A stretch of DNA of 64,000 nt from Beggiatoa leptomitoformis (GCF_001305575.3 NZ_CP012373.2:2614261-2678260); one strand, 5' to 3'. Counted from the first letter of the stretch, positions 1 to 8,933 are shown. Numbers and translations: made by a program. Notes: generated by a model not told the origin, from the sequence alone.

Positions 1-1
1 T

Positions 2-643
2 AAACAAGCAGGTAAAACGATTTTATTTTGTTCTCACTCCATGTATCAAATTGAGGCAATTTGCGACCGCGTGATATGGTTAGAACAAGGACAAATAAAA
101 ATGGATGGTGTTCCAAGCAGTGTAGTCAGTGCTTACACAGAATCCTTATCGCAAAATGTTAATGCCCAACTAAATACAGCAACCACACCAGTAGAAAACG
201 CGACAACTAGCACTTTTGTTGAAGGAACTGCCAAAATCAAAGAAGTAAGCGTTATGGCAGATGGTGTGACTGAGAAAAAATTGGATATATTCAGCTTACA
301 CAGTGAGTTATGTGTCACTGTCAAATTTACTTCAGATATTAGCCTAGCATCGCCCACCGTGGGGGTTTTAGTGATTAATGCAGACGGACGCTTTATCACC
401 AGTGCAGGCACACAACATGATGGATTACAAATTCAACGCGATGCCAAAGGCAATGCAACTGTGCGGGTTACTTTCCCCAAATTGGCATTGTTAAAAGGGG
501 AATACTGGATAGATGTGTTTTTACTTTGTGAAAATGCAATTCACGTCTATGACCACGCCAGCGCGGTTGCGACATTAAATGTGCGTCAACAAGGTTTAGA
601 ACAAGGGGTTGTGAGTTTACCAAGACAATGGGCGCAGATTTAG
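2..643 (+). CDS. Wzt/TagH-type polysaccharide ABC exporter ATP-binding subunit, 3' part
   Basis: The frame is open from the left edge, so the Walker A and B parts of the ATPase lie outside the window. The visible part starts with the end of the nucleotide-binding domain, including the H-loop (FCSHSM) followed by the usual ICDRVIWLEQGQI run. A linker of about 50 residues follows, then a beta-rich domain (about residues 75-205) like the Wzt C-terminal domain that binds the end of the O-antigen or other glycan before export. It would sit on the cytoplasmic face of a Wzm-type permease. The genes that would name the glycan are upstream and not visible. Family call is firm; substrate is unknown. 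Confidence 0.85.
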   Translation, partial: KQAGKTILFCSHSMYQIEAICDRVIWLEQGQIKMDGVPSSVVSAYTESLSQNVNAQLNTATTPVENATTSTFVEGTAKIKEVSVMADGVTEKKLDIFSLHSELCVTVKFTSDISLASPTVGVLVINADGRFITSAGTQHDGLQIQRDAKGNATVRVTFPKLALLKGEYWIDVFLLCENAIHVYDHASAVATLNVRQQGLEQGVVSLPRQWAQI

Positions 644-797
644 CGCGATGATAAGTTTTTAGGTCGTGCTACAAATCGTAAGGATGAGTCATTTTCTTGA
701 TTCAGACAAACATTAAACCATGAGTAACACCACTGAAAGCAGTAGTCTTTATACTATTTTTGCAAGCGTTCTCATTAACGCTTAATTTGTTTAGCAC

Positions 798-966
798 TAT
801 AGCTAACGCACTTTAAAATGATTATTGTAGGGTGGAATAGGCGCAAGCCGTATTCCACAACAGTGCAAGCTTTCTGCATAAACTCAGCTATTTTTGGCGT
901 TTTATGGTGGAATACGCTACGCTATTCCACCCTACATTAAGCTGCTTTTTAAGTTGCGTTAGCTAT
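798..966. repeat. MITE-like nested inverted repeat (about 170 bp)
   Basis: Outer arms 798-818 and 947-966 are inverted copies with two mismatches (tatagctaacgca core). Inside them, 826-840 and 922-936 form a perfect 15-bp inverted pair (tgtagggtggaatag), continued by a second pair around gtattccac (850-858 and 906-914). No open reading frame lies inside. The layout is that of a non-autonomous palindromic element or a large REP/BIME unit. It fills most of the 427-base gap between the export ATPase and the Cache gene. Confidence 0.75.
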
Positions 967-1006
967 ACCTAAATTTTTATCATTGAATAAAGAATAGTCG
1001 AATAAA

Positions 1007-1041
1007 AAATAGGCTAACTGTTTAAAACAGCTAGCCTATTT
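1007..1041 (-). terminator. Rho-independent terminator of the Cache gene
   Basis: A 14-bp stem with one mismatch (aaataggctaactg / cagctagcctattt) and a 7-nt loop. Read on the minus strand it is followed by a T-rich run (attttttatt). It lies 29 bases past the stop of the gene at 1070-1582. Confidence 0.8.
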
Positions 1042-1069
1042 ATTTGCAAAAGCTAATTTGGTTTAAAAA

Positions 1070-1582
1070 TTAGAGTTTGCCATTTAAACCATCAACGGTT
1101 GCCGCGTCATCATAAATACCCGCGCCGACTTGAATGGTAGAGCCTTCAATCGCGTGAGCATAAGAGAACTTCTTGAAAACGCCTTCTACACCCGGTTTGG
1201 TCCATTGATATTCAACCCAACCACCTTTAGCACCTTCGCCAGCAGCACACAGTTCTTTGAACAGTTCTTTGGCGTTTTCTTTCGCTTTATCTTTCATTGC
1301 TAAAACGGGTTGACCGACTAATGCAGGGGCCATTGGATGAGCAACCATCTTGTCGCCTTTACAATCGTAAGCAAAGACATAGGTGTCTTTCCATACAAAC
1401 TTGCCGTCTTTCTTGTTTAACTCGGCTAAACCTGCGGTTGCATCTTTGGCTAATTCAGCAGCAGCTTCTTTGACTTTGGCAACCACTTCATCAGATGTTG
1501 CAACGTCAGCAGCAAAAACAGTGCTCACACCGAAACTGAACACAACACCAGCAGTTAAAGCGGCAATTTTGGTCAACTTCAT
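1070..1582 (-). CDS. secreted single-Cache (sCache_2-type) domain protein
   Basis: 170 residues: a clear Sec signal peptide (MKLTKIAALTAGVVFSFGVSTVFAA) and then one small extracytoplasmic Cache fold. Family signs are the long N-terminal helix, the FVWKDTYVFAYDCKGDKMVAHP strand pair in the middle, and a closing GAGIYDD strand. Such free periplasmic Cache proteins are thought to bind small ligands, but no kinase or chemoreceptor domain is attached and none is adjacent. The start is supported by AAGGAG seven bases upstream. It is a single-gene unit with its own terminator. Ligand unknown. Confidence 0.85.
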   Translation of the reverse strand: MKLTKIAALTAGVVFSFGVSTVFAADVATSDEVVAKVKEAAAELAKDATAGLAELNKKDGKFVWKDTYVFAYDCKGDKMVAHPMAPALVGQPVLAMKDKAKENAKELFKELCAAGEGAKGGWVEYQWTKPGVEGVFKKFSYAHAIEGSTIQVGAGIYDDAATVDGLNGKL

Positions 1583-1957
1583 AAAATTCTCCTTTGAGAT
1601 GCTTATTATTGATTGTAATTGTGAACAACGCTTATCAATACGATAAGTGGGTTTTATTGTACGGATAAATTTCCAGAAAAGAAATAGGCTTATAACAATG
1701 TTTCACATAAGTTTTTTTTATCTGAAATATCCTTGACTTTAATATTAGACTTTGCTTATTTGCATGGTAATGATTTTTTAGCCATTATTCGCATTGATAT
1801 TTATCAATTTTTTAAAAATTAATATAAAAATACAGTCGTTTTTTTTATAAAGTGCTAAGTATTATTTTTTCAAAAAATCCGAATGATAGCCGATTCAGTC
1901 GAGTCCATTTTAAGCGGTTCTTTAGAATCTATTTGTTAGAAATAATTTATTTTAGAC
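1583..1957. other. AT-rich intergenic region between Cache gene and tRNA-Lys
   Basis: Very AT-rich spacer holding the 5' region of the Cache gene on one side and the tRNA-Lys promoter on the other. I see no open reading frame with a ribosome-binding site and no clear repeat. Confidence 0.5.
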
Positions 1958-1985
1958 TTGCTATTTTCTAAAAACGTCCTATAAT
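1958..1985 (+). promoter_or_regulatory. sigma-70 promoter of tRNA-Lys
   Basis: TTGCTA (1958-1963), a 16-bp spacer and a perfect TATAAT (1980-1985), ending 13 bases before the tRNA. Confidence 0.75.
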
Positions 1986-1998
1986 AGCTAGCTTCTTA

Positions 1999-2074
1999 GG
2001 GTCGTTAGCTCAGTCGGTAGAGCAGCGGACTTTTAATCCGTTGGTCCCGCGTTCGAATCGCGGACGACCCACCA
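1999..2074 (+). tRNA. tRNA-Lys (anticodon TTT)
   Basis: Full cloverleaf: acceptor GGGTCGT (1999-2005) pairs with ACGACCC (2064-2070); D arm GCTC/GAGC; anticodon loop CTTTTAA with TTT at 2032-2034; T arm CCGCG-TTCGAAT-CGCGG. Discriminator A at 2071 and an encoded CCA at 2072-2074. It has its own promoter and terminator, so it is a single-gene unit. Confidence 0.98.
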
Positions 2075-2088
2075 ACAGAATACCAAAA

Positions 2089-2124
2089 AAGACCAAGTTT
2101 CATTGAAATTTGGTCTTTTTTTTT
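2089..2124 (+). terminator. Rho-independent terminator of tRNA-Lys
   Basis: A 12-bp stem with one mismatch (aagaccaagttt / aaatttggtctt), 5-nt loop, followed by nine or more T. Confidence 0.9.
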
Positions 2125-2185
2125 GCCTATTATCCAAGAATAACGTTAAGAAAAAGTAATGGTGTAAAGTGCCGCCATTGATATT

Positions 2186-3208
2186 TCAATGCGGTTGTAT
2201 CTCCCGTAAATGTCGTCCAACAGCTAGCCATGCACCCATTAAACCCAAAAAAATACTGACTAACCACAATTTGAAGGTTGTGAATAGGTCTAATGTAATC
2301 AGTTGAAATTCGCTGTGATATAAGCTAACCAGTGATTTTACAGGGGCTTGTAAAAAAGCAAATGCTATTGTAATCAATAACCATGCGATAATCCCACCTG
2401 CTAGTCCATACCAAAATCCACCATATAAAAAGGGACGACGAATAAAAGCATCCGTTGCACCAAATAGTTTATTAATTTCAATTTCATCACGTCGGTTTTC
2501 AATTGATAAACGAATGGTGTTGCCAATAACTAATAAAACGGTCAACGCCAACAAGCTGCCTAAAACCCAGACGCTACGTTGAACTATTGCCATCATTGCA
2601 AATAGGCGTGCTAGCCATTGCATGTCATATTGCGCTATATCAACTTCAGGTAATGCCCGTAAGCTATTCAGTAAATTATCATCATTGGCTGATAGTTCGG
2701 TATTTGCGTTTATTTGTGGTGTCGTTTGCACCACAATCACTGCGGGTAATGGATTTGAATCTAAGGCGTTAATAGCATCCGCAAAGCCTGATAACTCGCG
2801 GTATTCATTAAGGGCTTCTGCACGACTGATAAAGCGTAAATTTTGTACACCTTCGCGTTGATAAATTTCTTCTGCAAGGGCTTGGGCGCGGGTGTCGTCA
2901 ATTTCGGGTTTTAAAAATAGGGAAATCTGTGCTGTACCACCCCATTCTTGACTAATATGTCGTGCATTTTCGAGTAGCAAATATAAGCCAGTCGGGAGGG
3001 CTAATGCGATGCCTAAGACGGCAGCGGTCATTAAGCTTGCTAACGGTGTGCGGGCAAGTTGTCCTAAACTGGAAAAAAGTACATATAAATGATTAGCTAA
3101 CCATGCATTATGAATCTCTGGTTCTGTCGGTTTTGCTTTTTTAGGACGGGTGGTTATCGGGGGAGAAGGCTGGCGGGTTGTGCGGGTGGCGGAAGTAGGA
3201 CGTTTCAT
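2186..3208 (-). CDS. ftsX: cell division ABC permease FtsX
   Basis: 340 residues, typical proteobacterial FtsX. A proline/lysine-rich cytoplasmic extension (residues 1-33) precedes TM1 (about 59-80). The periplasmic domain (about 85-205) has the ISLFLKPEIDD and LPEVDIAQYDMQWL segments. Three C-terminal membrane segments follow, with the conserved RRDEIEINKLFGATDAFIRRPFLYGG coupling region. FtsX works with the ATPase FtsE at the divisome to switch on peptidoglycan hydrolases through EnvC-like proteins. Oddly ftsE is not next to it: the upstream same-strand gene is a hypothetical, 91 bases away. Confidence 0.95.
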   Translation of the reverse strand: MKRPTSATRTTRQPSPPITTRPKKAKPTEPEIHNAWLANHLYVLFSSLGQLARTPLASLMTAAVLGIALALPTGLYLLLENARHISQEWGGTAQISLFLKPEIDDTRAQALAEEIYQREGVQNLRFISRAEALNEYRELSGFADAINALDSNPLPAVIVVQTTPQINANTELSANDDNLLNSLRALPEVDIAQYDMQWLARLFAMMAIVQRSVWVLGSLLALTVLLVIGNTIRLSIENRRDEIEINKLFGATDAFIRRPFLYGGFWYGLAGGIIAWLLITIAFAFLQAPVKSLVSLYHSEFQLITLDLFTTFKLWLVSIFLGLMGAWLAVGRHLREIQPH

Positions 3209-3299
3209 TGGGAAGGGTTGATTCTAAAAGATAACTTAAAAAAGTGGTTGCTATCAATAAAGAAGATTCAAATTGTTTTTGAACCTTCTTCATTGTTAG

Positions 3300-3728
3300 T
3301 TATGGGAATCCAAAATACACTTTTAACTGGTAGTAAAAATCCTCTGCTGAAAAATCAGGTGGTTGCGCACCTTGTTTTAGCGGTTCAGAGAAAAAATCGG
3401 CTTCCCACAGTTCAGGTGTGCCTTCTACTTTCTCCCAGCCAACCGTAACGTTATAGGTCAGGGCACGAACCAGATTCCCTTCTTTCCAATGTTCATAAAA
3501 TAGCTGTTCTTTATCTGGTTCTAAACCAAAATATTGCGCATTGGTTTTGAGTTCGTTGGAAAGCCTTTTTAAATTGGTGGGAACAACATTTGCCTCTTTA
3601 CCTTTTGTTGCACGGGCGTATTTATAATCGAGGTCGGTTGGTATTTCTCCCCCATATTCTTTTTGTAGCCATGCTAAATCTTGTTCTCCATTATTCAAGC
3701 GTACATATACGACACTGAATCCAGACAT
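3300..3728 (-). CDS. hypothetical protein coupled to radC
   Basis: 142 residues, soluble, charged and rich in aromatic residues; no signal peptide, membrane segment or motif I recognise. Its start codon overlaps the radC stop by one base (TAATG), so translation is probably coupled and the two products are likely made together. It lies between radC and ftsX. The N-terminal stretch MSGFSVVYVRLNNGEQDLAWL looks like a beta strand followed by a helix. Function unknown; I did not assign a family. Confidence 0.75.
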   Translation of the reverse strand: MSGFSVVYVRLNNGEQDLAWLQKEYGGEIPTDLDYKYARATKGKEANVVPTNLKRLSNELKTNAQYFGLEPDKEQLFYEHWKEGNLVRALTYNVTVGWEKVEGTPELWEADFFSEPLKQGAQPPDFSAEDFYYQLKVYFGFP

Positions 3729-4402
3729 TACATTAATCCTCGTTCTGCTAGAGATACACTATAACCATCGCCAATCACGATATGATCTAATACTCTAACA
3801 TCAATAAACTCCAAAACTTCTTTCAAGCGGTGTGTAATTGTTATATCTGCGTGACTTGGTTCAGCTACCCCTGATGGGTGATTATGGGCAAAAATAACCG
3901 CTGCTGCATTATGTTCTAAGGCTTTTCTCATGACTTCACGCGGATAAATATTTGCACTGTCAACCGTTCCAAAAAACATTTCATCAAATCTAATCACTCG
4001 GTTTTTACTGTCTAAAAATAAACAAGCAAATACTTCTTGAGGATTGCCACCAATTGCAGTTAATAAGTAATTGCGGGTTATTTCTGGATCAGACATAACA
4101 TCTCCTCTTTGCAAGCACTGGCTAAGATAACGCTTACTTAGTTCTAAACAGGCTTGTAATTGTACGTATTTGACTGTTCCTAATCCATTTGCTTGGCAAA
4201 AACGCCCAATTTTCGCGCCTAATAAACTGCGCAAATCACCAAACTCTTTAAGCAGGGCTTGGGCTAAGTCTAAAGCACTTTTTCCTTTAACACCTGTGCG
4301 CAAAAAAATGGCAAGCAGTTCCGCATCTGTTAGGGCTTGTGCCCCTTTTTGTAACAGTTTTTCACGCGGACGGTTTTCCTCATCCCAATCTTTAATGCTC
4401 AT
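3728..4402 (-). CDS. radC: RadC-family JAB/MPN+ domain protein
   Basis: 224 residues, full-length RadC. The N-terminal helix-hairpin-helix part (about 1-90) starts with the typical MSIKDWDEENRPREKLLQKG and LTDAELLAIFLRTG. The C-terminal MPN+ domain carries the metal motif H173-N-H175-P-S-G followed by D186. The metal site suggests a hydrolase, but the cellular role of RadC is unsettled; the old DNA-repair link in E. coli was withdrawn. It is the first gene of a unit with the 142-residue hypothetical gene, with which it overlaps by one base. Confidence 0.95.
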   Translation of the reverse strand: MSIKDWDEENRPREKLLQKGAQALTDAELLAIFLRTGVKGKSALDLAQALLKEFGDLRSLLGAKIGRFCQANGLGTVKYVQLQACLELSKRYLSQCLQRGDVMSDPEITRNYLLTAIGGNPQEVFACLFLDSKNRVIRFDEMFFGTVDSANIYPREVMRKALEHNAAAVIFAHNHPSGVAEPSHADITITHRLKEVLEFIDVRVLDHIVIGDGYSVSLAERGLM

Positions 4403-4650
4403 TTTTAGAGTTCTCGTAGAGAAAACAGGCTGAATTTTTTAAATTGTTATTCTCAAAACTCGTTATATTATCGCTTAATTCATCAGAGATTTTATGATTT
4501 TTTCTACGTACTTTATAAAAACTAACAAAATAACAGGTTGATGACGGTGTTTAATTAATGCCGTGATGTGTTTCATCACAACGACCTTGCGAATGAATTC
4601 GTGCTTAATTACTGGTTGTTTTATAAGCTATTTTTTAGCAATATCAACGA

Positions 4651-5532
4651 TTATATGGTTTGACCATGCCGTTCTTTGATTGCCCCAGCTAAAGCGAGAA
4701 TTCTTTGTGATTCTTCATAGTGTAGATTTTCAACCAACTTGCCATTAACCACCACCACGCCTTTGCTTGCTTGACGGGCTTCTTCCCATGCGTGTATCAC
4801 TTCTTGAGCATGATTAATTTCTGCGCCACTGGGGGAGAAAATTTGATTAGCAATATCAACTTGTTTGGGATGAATCAATGTCTTACCATCAAATCCCATA
4901 TTACGTCCTTGTTCACAAGCAACACAAAATCCTGCTTCATCATCTAAATTTAGATAAACCCCGTCTAAAATTTCTAAGCCATTCGCTCGGGCGGCTAACA
5001 CACATAAACTTAGTGGCACTAACATGCCAATACGGTCAGCCGTATGTTTTGCCCGTATTTCTTTAGCTAAATCAGATGTTCCCATGACAATGCCTGCTAA
5101 CCGTGGGTGCGTGGCAATACTGGCAATATTCAACATACAGGCTGCCGTTTCTGCCATTATCCAAATAGGGAGTTGTTCTGATGCACCTGCTGCGTTCAAT
5201 TGGTCAATAGAATCATTAATCTGTTGTAGATTATCAATTTTGGGTAATAAAATGCCATCTATGGGTAATTTAGCAATTGCATATAAATCATCTTTGCCCC
5301 ATGCCGTATCTAAGCCATTTACTCTAACAATGATTTCTCGTTTACCATAACCGCCTTCGTTCACCGCTGTAACAATCTGTTCACGGGCTTGTGCTTTAGC
5401 ATCAGGGGCTACAGCATCCTCCATGTCTAAAATTAAGCTATCTGCGGGTAACATACGGGCTTTTTCCAATGCGCGCGCATTAGCACCCGGCATATATAAC
5501 ATGGAACGACGAGGGCGTAAGGGAAAGTGCAT
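4651..5532 (-). CDS. CoA-ester lyase of the CitE/malyl-CoA lyase (HpcH/HpaI) family
   Basis: 293 residues forming a single TIM barrel. Visible family motifs are RRSMLYMPG near the start (CoA/phosphate binding), ILDMEDAVAP (acidic metal-site region), IIVRVNGLDTAWG, ILLPKIDN and VMGTSDLAKEI. Members cleave or hydrolyse malyl-CoA, citramalyl-CoA or related esters with Mg2+. Length fits CitE-like and malyl-CoA lyase/thioesterase proteins; the exact substrate cannot be read from sequence. No citD/citF genes are near, so a citrate-lyase complex is unlikely. It stands alone, 248 bases from radC. Confidence 0.85.
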   Translation of the reverse strand: MHFPLRPRRSMLYMPGANARALEKARMLPADSLILDMEDAVAPDAKAQAREQIVTAVNEGGYGKREIIVRVNGLDTAWGKDDLYAIAKLPIDGILLPKIDNLQQINDSIDQLNAAGASEQLPIWIMAETAACMLNIASIATHPRLAGIVMGTSDLAKEIRAKHTADRIGMLVPLSLCVLAARANGLEILDGVYLNLDDEAGFCVACEQGRNMGFDGKTLIHPKQVDIANQIFSPSGAEINHAQEVIHAWEEARQASKGVVVVNGKLVENLHYEESQRILALAGAIKERHGQTI

Positions 5533-5906
5533 GAGTTAATCTCCTTTGAGGGTGATACGACATCTTGTAAGCGCGCATTTTAACCCCTGTATGATTTTTG
5601 CGTTAGCATTTGATAGTAACTATATATATTTATAGTAAATTTTATTATTAACCGTTTTTTTGCAAAAATGAATGGGCGTTAAGATAAAAGGGAGATAACA
5701 CGGCTATCAGGGAATATTGTTCGCCCCCTTTACCAAGAGGCTGTTATTTTAGTGATGTGTGTCTGAGCCAGCGTTTTCGGACACCAACAATCTTGAAAAT
5801 CCTAATTCAGACACGTTTTAATTTTGTGTAAGAAAATGGATAAAACCGCTTGAAGTAGTCGCATCCGTGCTATTTTTGCAAAGTTATTATTTTAAGGACT
5901 GCATTT
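5533..5906. other. intergenic region with an imperfect inverted repeat
   Basis: Between the divergent lyase and CbiM-like genes. At about 5758-5816 gtgtctga and tcagacac form an 8-bp inverted pair about 40 bases apart, with a partly matching inner arm (tttt/aaaa). This resembles a worn copy of the dispersed attcagaca-type repeat seen near 56690-56758. AAGGA upstream of 5907 is the ribosome-binding site of the next gene. Confidence 0.45.
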
Positions 5907-6569
5907 ATGAATTTTTCTGTAGAATTAATGCCTTTAGAGTGGTTATGGCTGGGGCATATTGTGTATTTTGTCATCTTGATTCGAGCCTGTTGGCAGGCAG
6001 CTTGGTGGCATTTATGGGACAACAAGGATACCCATGTTTTATTTGCGAGTTGTTTAATTTTATGGCTTTTATGGCTAATGCGTGCAGGCATTACACCGGG
6101 AATGGAATTTCATTTTTTGCTGGTCACAACGGTTACTTTAATGTTTGGTTGGCAATTTGCAGTTATCTGCGCCAGTATTGCTCAGTTAGGTGTTACCCTG
6201 ATGGGACAAGCTGAATGGGGGAGTTTTTCGCTAAATGTTTTATGCAATGGCGTAATTCCTGCGTTAGCGACTTATCTCATTTACTGGATAACCTATTATT
6301 TATTTCCCAAGCATTTTTTTGTCTATATTTATGTTTGTGCTTTTGCAGGTGGGGCATTAGCCATGTTATTCAGTCGATTATCAGGGTTAGGTATTTTATT
6401 ACTCAGCCAAACTTACACGATGACAGACTTAGGTGAACAACCCTTATTTATTATTGTTATGTTGTTTCCTGAAGCCTTTCTTAATGGTGCTGTTGTTACA
6501 TTATTGGTTACTTTTCGCCCACAATGGATAGGTAGTTTTAATGACGATGTGTATTTACGCGGAAAATAA
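5907..6569 (+). CDS. CbiM-like integral membrane protein (COG3235-type)
   Basis: 220 residues with about six hydrophobic segments. It looks like the short CbiM-related family annotated as an energy-coupling-factor permease: MNFSVELMPLEWLWLGHIVYF at the start, the conserved LMFGWQFAVICASIAQLG and GVIPALATYLIYW blocks, PEAFLNGAVVTLLVTFRP, and the typical FNDDVYLRGK tail. True CbiM is the substrate-capture subunit of cobalt transporters, but no CbiN, CbiQ or CbiO partner lies here. AAGGA lies about 10 bases before the start. Metal transport is an inference only. Confidence 0.7.
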   Translation: MNFSVELMPLEWLWLGHIVYFVILIRACWQAAWWHLWDNKDTHVLFASCLILWLLWLMRAGITPGMEFHFLLVTTVTLMFGWQFAVICASIAQLGVTLMGQAEWGSFSLNVLCNGVIPALATYLIYWITYYLFPKHFFVYIYVCAFAGGALAMLFSRLSGLGILLLSQTYTMTDLGEQPLFIIVMLFPEAFLNGAVVTLLVTFRPQWIGSFNDDVYLRGK

Positions 6570-6599
6570 TTAACTGCTTGCATTCACAAAGGATTTATT

Positions 6600-8849
6600 A
6601 TGTGCCGTTTTCTATATATTTTACTTTTAAGCTTTGGATTTTGGACAAATAGTTATGCACTTGCTGAAGATTGGCAAGAAAATGGGCAAACGGCTTTTCA
6701 AGCAGGACAGTTTGAAGAGGCAGTACAACAGTGGGAATTAGCATTATCTGCGTTATTACAAGAAAAACAAACATTAGCGGCCATTGATACAGCATTACAA
6801 TTGAATTATGCCTATCAAGCTTTAGGGTTATACCAAACGGCAAATGATACTTTGCATAAAGTGTTGGATTTAGCCAAACAAAGTAATGACGCTGAACGTT
6901 ATGCCTTAGTATTAAATCAATTAGGAATGTTATATCTCGCTAATCGTGAAATTTCTCAAGCCAGTGAATTAGTAACTGAAAGCGTTAATCTTGCCCGCCC
7001 TTTAAATAACCCTGCATTATTGGCAGAATTATTAAACAATTTGGGTAATGTCTTTGCACTACAACAAGATTATTTACATGCGTTAGAAATTTATCAGGAA
7101 AGTGCATTACTAGCAGAGCGAAGTGGCGATAATTTATTATTAGCAAATGTTTTAAATAATCAAATTCAGTTGTACATTGAGCAGAAAAACTTTAATGATG
7201 CACAAGTGTTATTTGAAAAAGCCTTAAAAATTAATGCATCACTGCCTGATAATTATGATAAAGCATTTAATTTAATTACCTTAGGACAACTAGCGCAATC
7301 TAGCAATGAACGTCTGCTTGCTTATCAACGTTATACAGAAGCCCTTACGCTTGCTAATAAATTGAGCAATAACCGTATTTCTGCATACGCACAAGGCTAT
7401 ATGGGCGAGCTTTACGTACAAGAAGCGCGTTATTCAGAGGCAGAACAATTATTTAATCAAGCAATTTTTCTCGCACAAAAGCAGAGCGCGCCCGATTTAC
7501 TCTATTACTGGCAATGGCAGAAAGCGCGTTTATTAAAAAGGCAAGGGCGCACTGAAGAAGCCATCGCTATTTATCAACAAGCCATTGAAACCGTACAACC
7601 TATTCGTGCCGCATTAAATAGTGGTTATCGTACACATAGCGAAGCCTCACGCCAAAGTGTGCGCTTAATGTATTTTGAATTAGCCGATTTACTCTTACAA
7701 AAAGCCGATACCACGACAGATGAAAAACCACACACTGCCTATTTAACCCATGCCAGAGATACCGTTGAGTTATTAAAAGCAGCGGAATTACAAGATTATT
7801 TTCAAGACGATTGTGTAACCAACGCGAAAACTAATATTACCGAAAGTAAACCCCTAACCAGCAGAACAGCTATTTTATATCCCATTGTTTTACCAGAACG
7901 TTTAGTTTTATTAGTCACACTGCCAAATAGCTTGAAACAAACCACGGTTGATGTGACTGAAGCCCGTTTAGGAGAAGAAGTAAATAACTTTCGGACAAAT
8001 CTTGTTACACGTACCAATCGGCGTTTTTTTGTGCAAGCTCAACAGCTTTATGATTGGCTAATTCGTCCAATAGAAGCCAATTTACAGGCAGCGAATATTG
8101 ATACCATTGTTGTCGTTCCTGACGGTATTTTACGCACTATTCCACTAGCACCATTATTTGATGGTAAACAGTTTTTAATCGAACGCTATGCACTCGCAAC
8201 CACACCGGGGATTAATTTAACTGACCCAAAACAAATCAATTGGCAAAAACCTAATGTATTGCTCAATGGCTTGTCTAAGAGCGTGCAAGATTTTTCCCCC
8301 TTGCCTAATGTACCTGAAGAAATTAACAAATTAAAACAGGTATTAAGCACAGACCAAGTATTAGAAGATGACGCATTTTTATTAGGCTCATTAAGCGATA
8401 AACTCAAAAACACACCTTATTCTGTCATACATATCGCCTCACACGGACAATTCGACGCAGACCCACAAAAAACTTTTTTACTCACATTTGACGGAAAACT
8501 AACCATAGACCGCCTAGAACAACTGATGCGTTTAAGCCAATGGCGTAAAGAACCTGTTGAATTATTAACCTTAAGTGCCTGTCAAACGGCAGTCGGTGAT
8601 GACCGTGCCGCGCTAGGCTTAGCAGGGATTGCTATTAAAGCAGGTGCAAGAAGTGCGTTAGCCAGTTTATGGTTTGTAGATGACCGTGCAACAGCCGATT
8701 TAATGGTTACCTTTTATCAACAATTACAATCGGGCAAAATGTCCCGTGCAAAAGCGTTGCAATATGCACAACAAAAGCTCTTAAAACAAGGTGCATCACA
8801 ACATCCCGCTTACTGGGCAGCTTTTTTATTAATTGGTAGCTGGCTATAA
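6600..8849 (+). CDS. secreted TPR-repeat protein with C-terminal CHAT protease domain
   Basis: 749 residues. A signal peptide (about 1-22, ending SYALA) is followed by about eight tetratricopeptide-type helical repeats (about 25-340), e.g. LAELLNNLGNVFALQQDYLHALEIYQ. The C-terminal third is a CHAT (caspase/separase-related) domain: His615 in IASHG and Cys661 in LSACQTA are the expected catalytic pair, and GLAGIAIKAGARSALASLW is the usual following block. It should be a cysteine protease in the periplasm or outside. AAAGGA precedes the start, 30 bases after the CbiM-like gene, so the two may be co-transcribed. The target is unknown. Confidence 0.9.
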   Translation: MCRFLYILLLSFGFWTNSYALAEDWQENGQTAFQAGQFEEAVQQWELALSALLQEKQTLAAIDTALQLNYAYQALGLYQTANDTLHKVLDLAKQSNDAERYALVLNQLGMLYLANREISQASELVTESVNLARPLNNPALLAELLNNLGNVFALQQDYLHALEIYQESALLAERSGDNLLLANVLNNQIQLYIEQKNFNDAQVLFEKALKINASLPDNYDKAFNLITLGQLAQSSNERLLAYQRYTEALTLANKLSNNRISAYAQGYMGELYVQEARYSEAEQLFNQAIFLAQKQSAPDLLYYWQWQKARLLKRQGRTEEAIAIYQQAIETVQPIRAALNSGYRTHSEASRQSVRLMYFELADLLLQKADTTTDEKPHTAYLTHARDTVELLKAAELQDYFQDDCVTNAKTNITESKPLTSRTAILYPIVLPERLVLLVTLPNSLKQTTVDVTEARLGEEVNNFRTNLVTRTNRRFFVQAQQLYDWLIRPIEANLQAANIDTIVVVPDGILRTIPLAPLFDGKQFLIERYALATTPGINLTDPKQINWQKPNVLLNGLSKSVQDFSPLPNVPEEINKLKQVLSTDQVLEDDAFLLGSLSDKLKNTPYSVIHIASHGQFDADPQKTFLLTFDGKLTIDRLEQLMRLSQWRKEPVELLTLSACQTAVGDDRAALGLAGIAIKAGARSALASLWFVDDRATADLMVTFYQQLQSGKMSRAKALQYAQQKLLKQGASQHPAYWAAFLLIGSWL

Positions 8850-8856
8850 CAACCAA

Positions 8857-8874
8857 GGGCGATGCAACTCGCCC
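8857..8874 (+). terminator. short GC-rich hairpin after the CHAT gene
   Basis: gggcga / tcgccc with a 6-nt loop, seven bases after the stop codon. There is no T-run, so termination is only likely. It is one of a family of similar palindromes in this window. Confidence 0.55.
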
Positions 8875-8933
8875 CACACTTTTCAGCCAATTACATCAAG
8901 CCAAAAAAATATTCTAATATTGTTAAAATTTTC

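Noticed and set aside
1383-1646. Open frame antisense to the Cache gene
   Set aside because: It is a mirror of the coding bias of the Cache gene, with no start signals or family signs.
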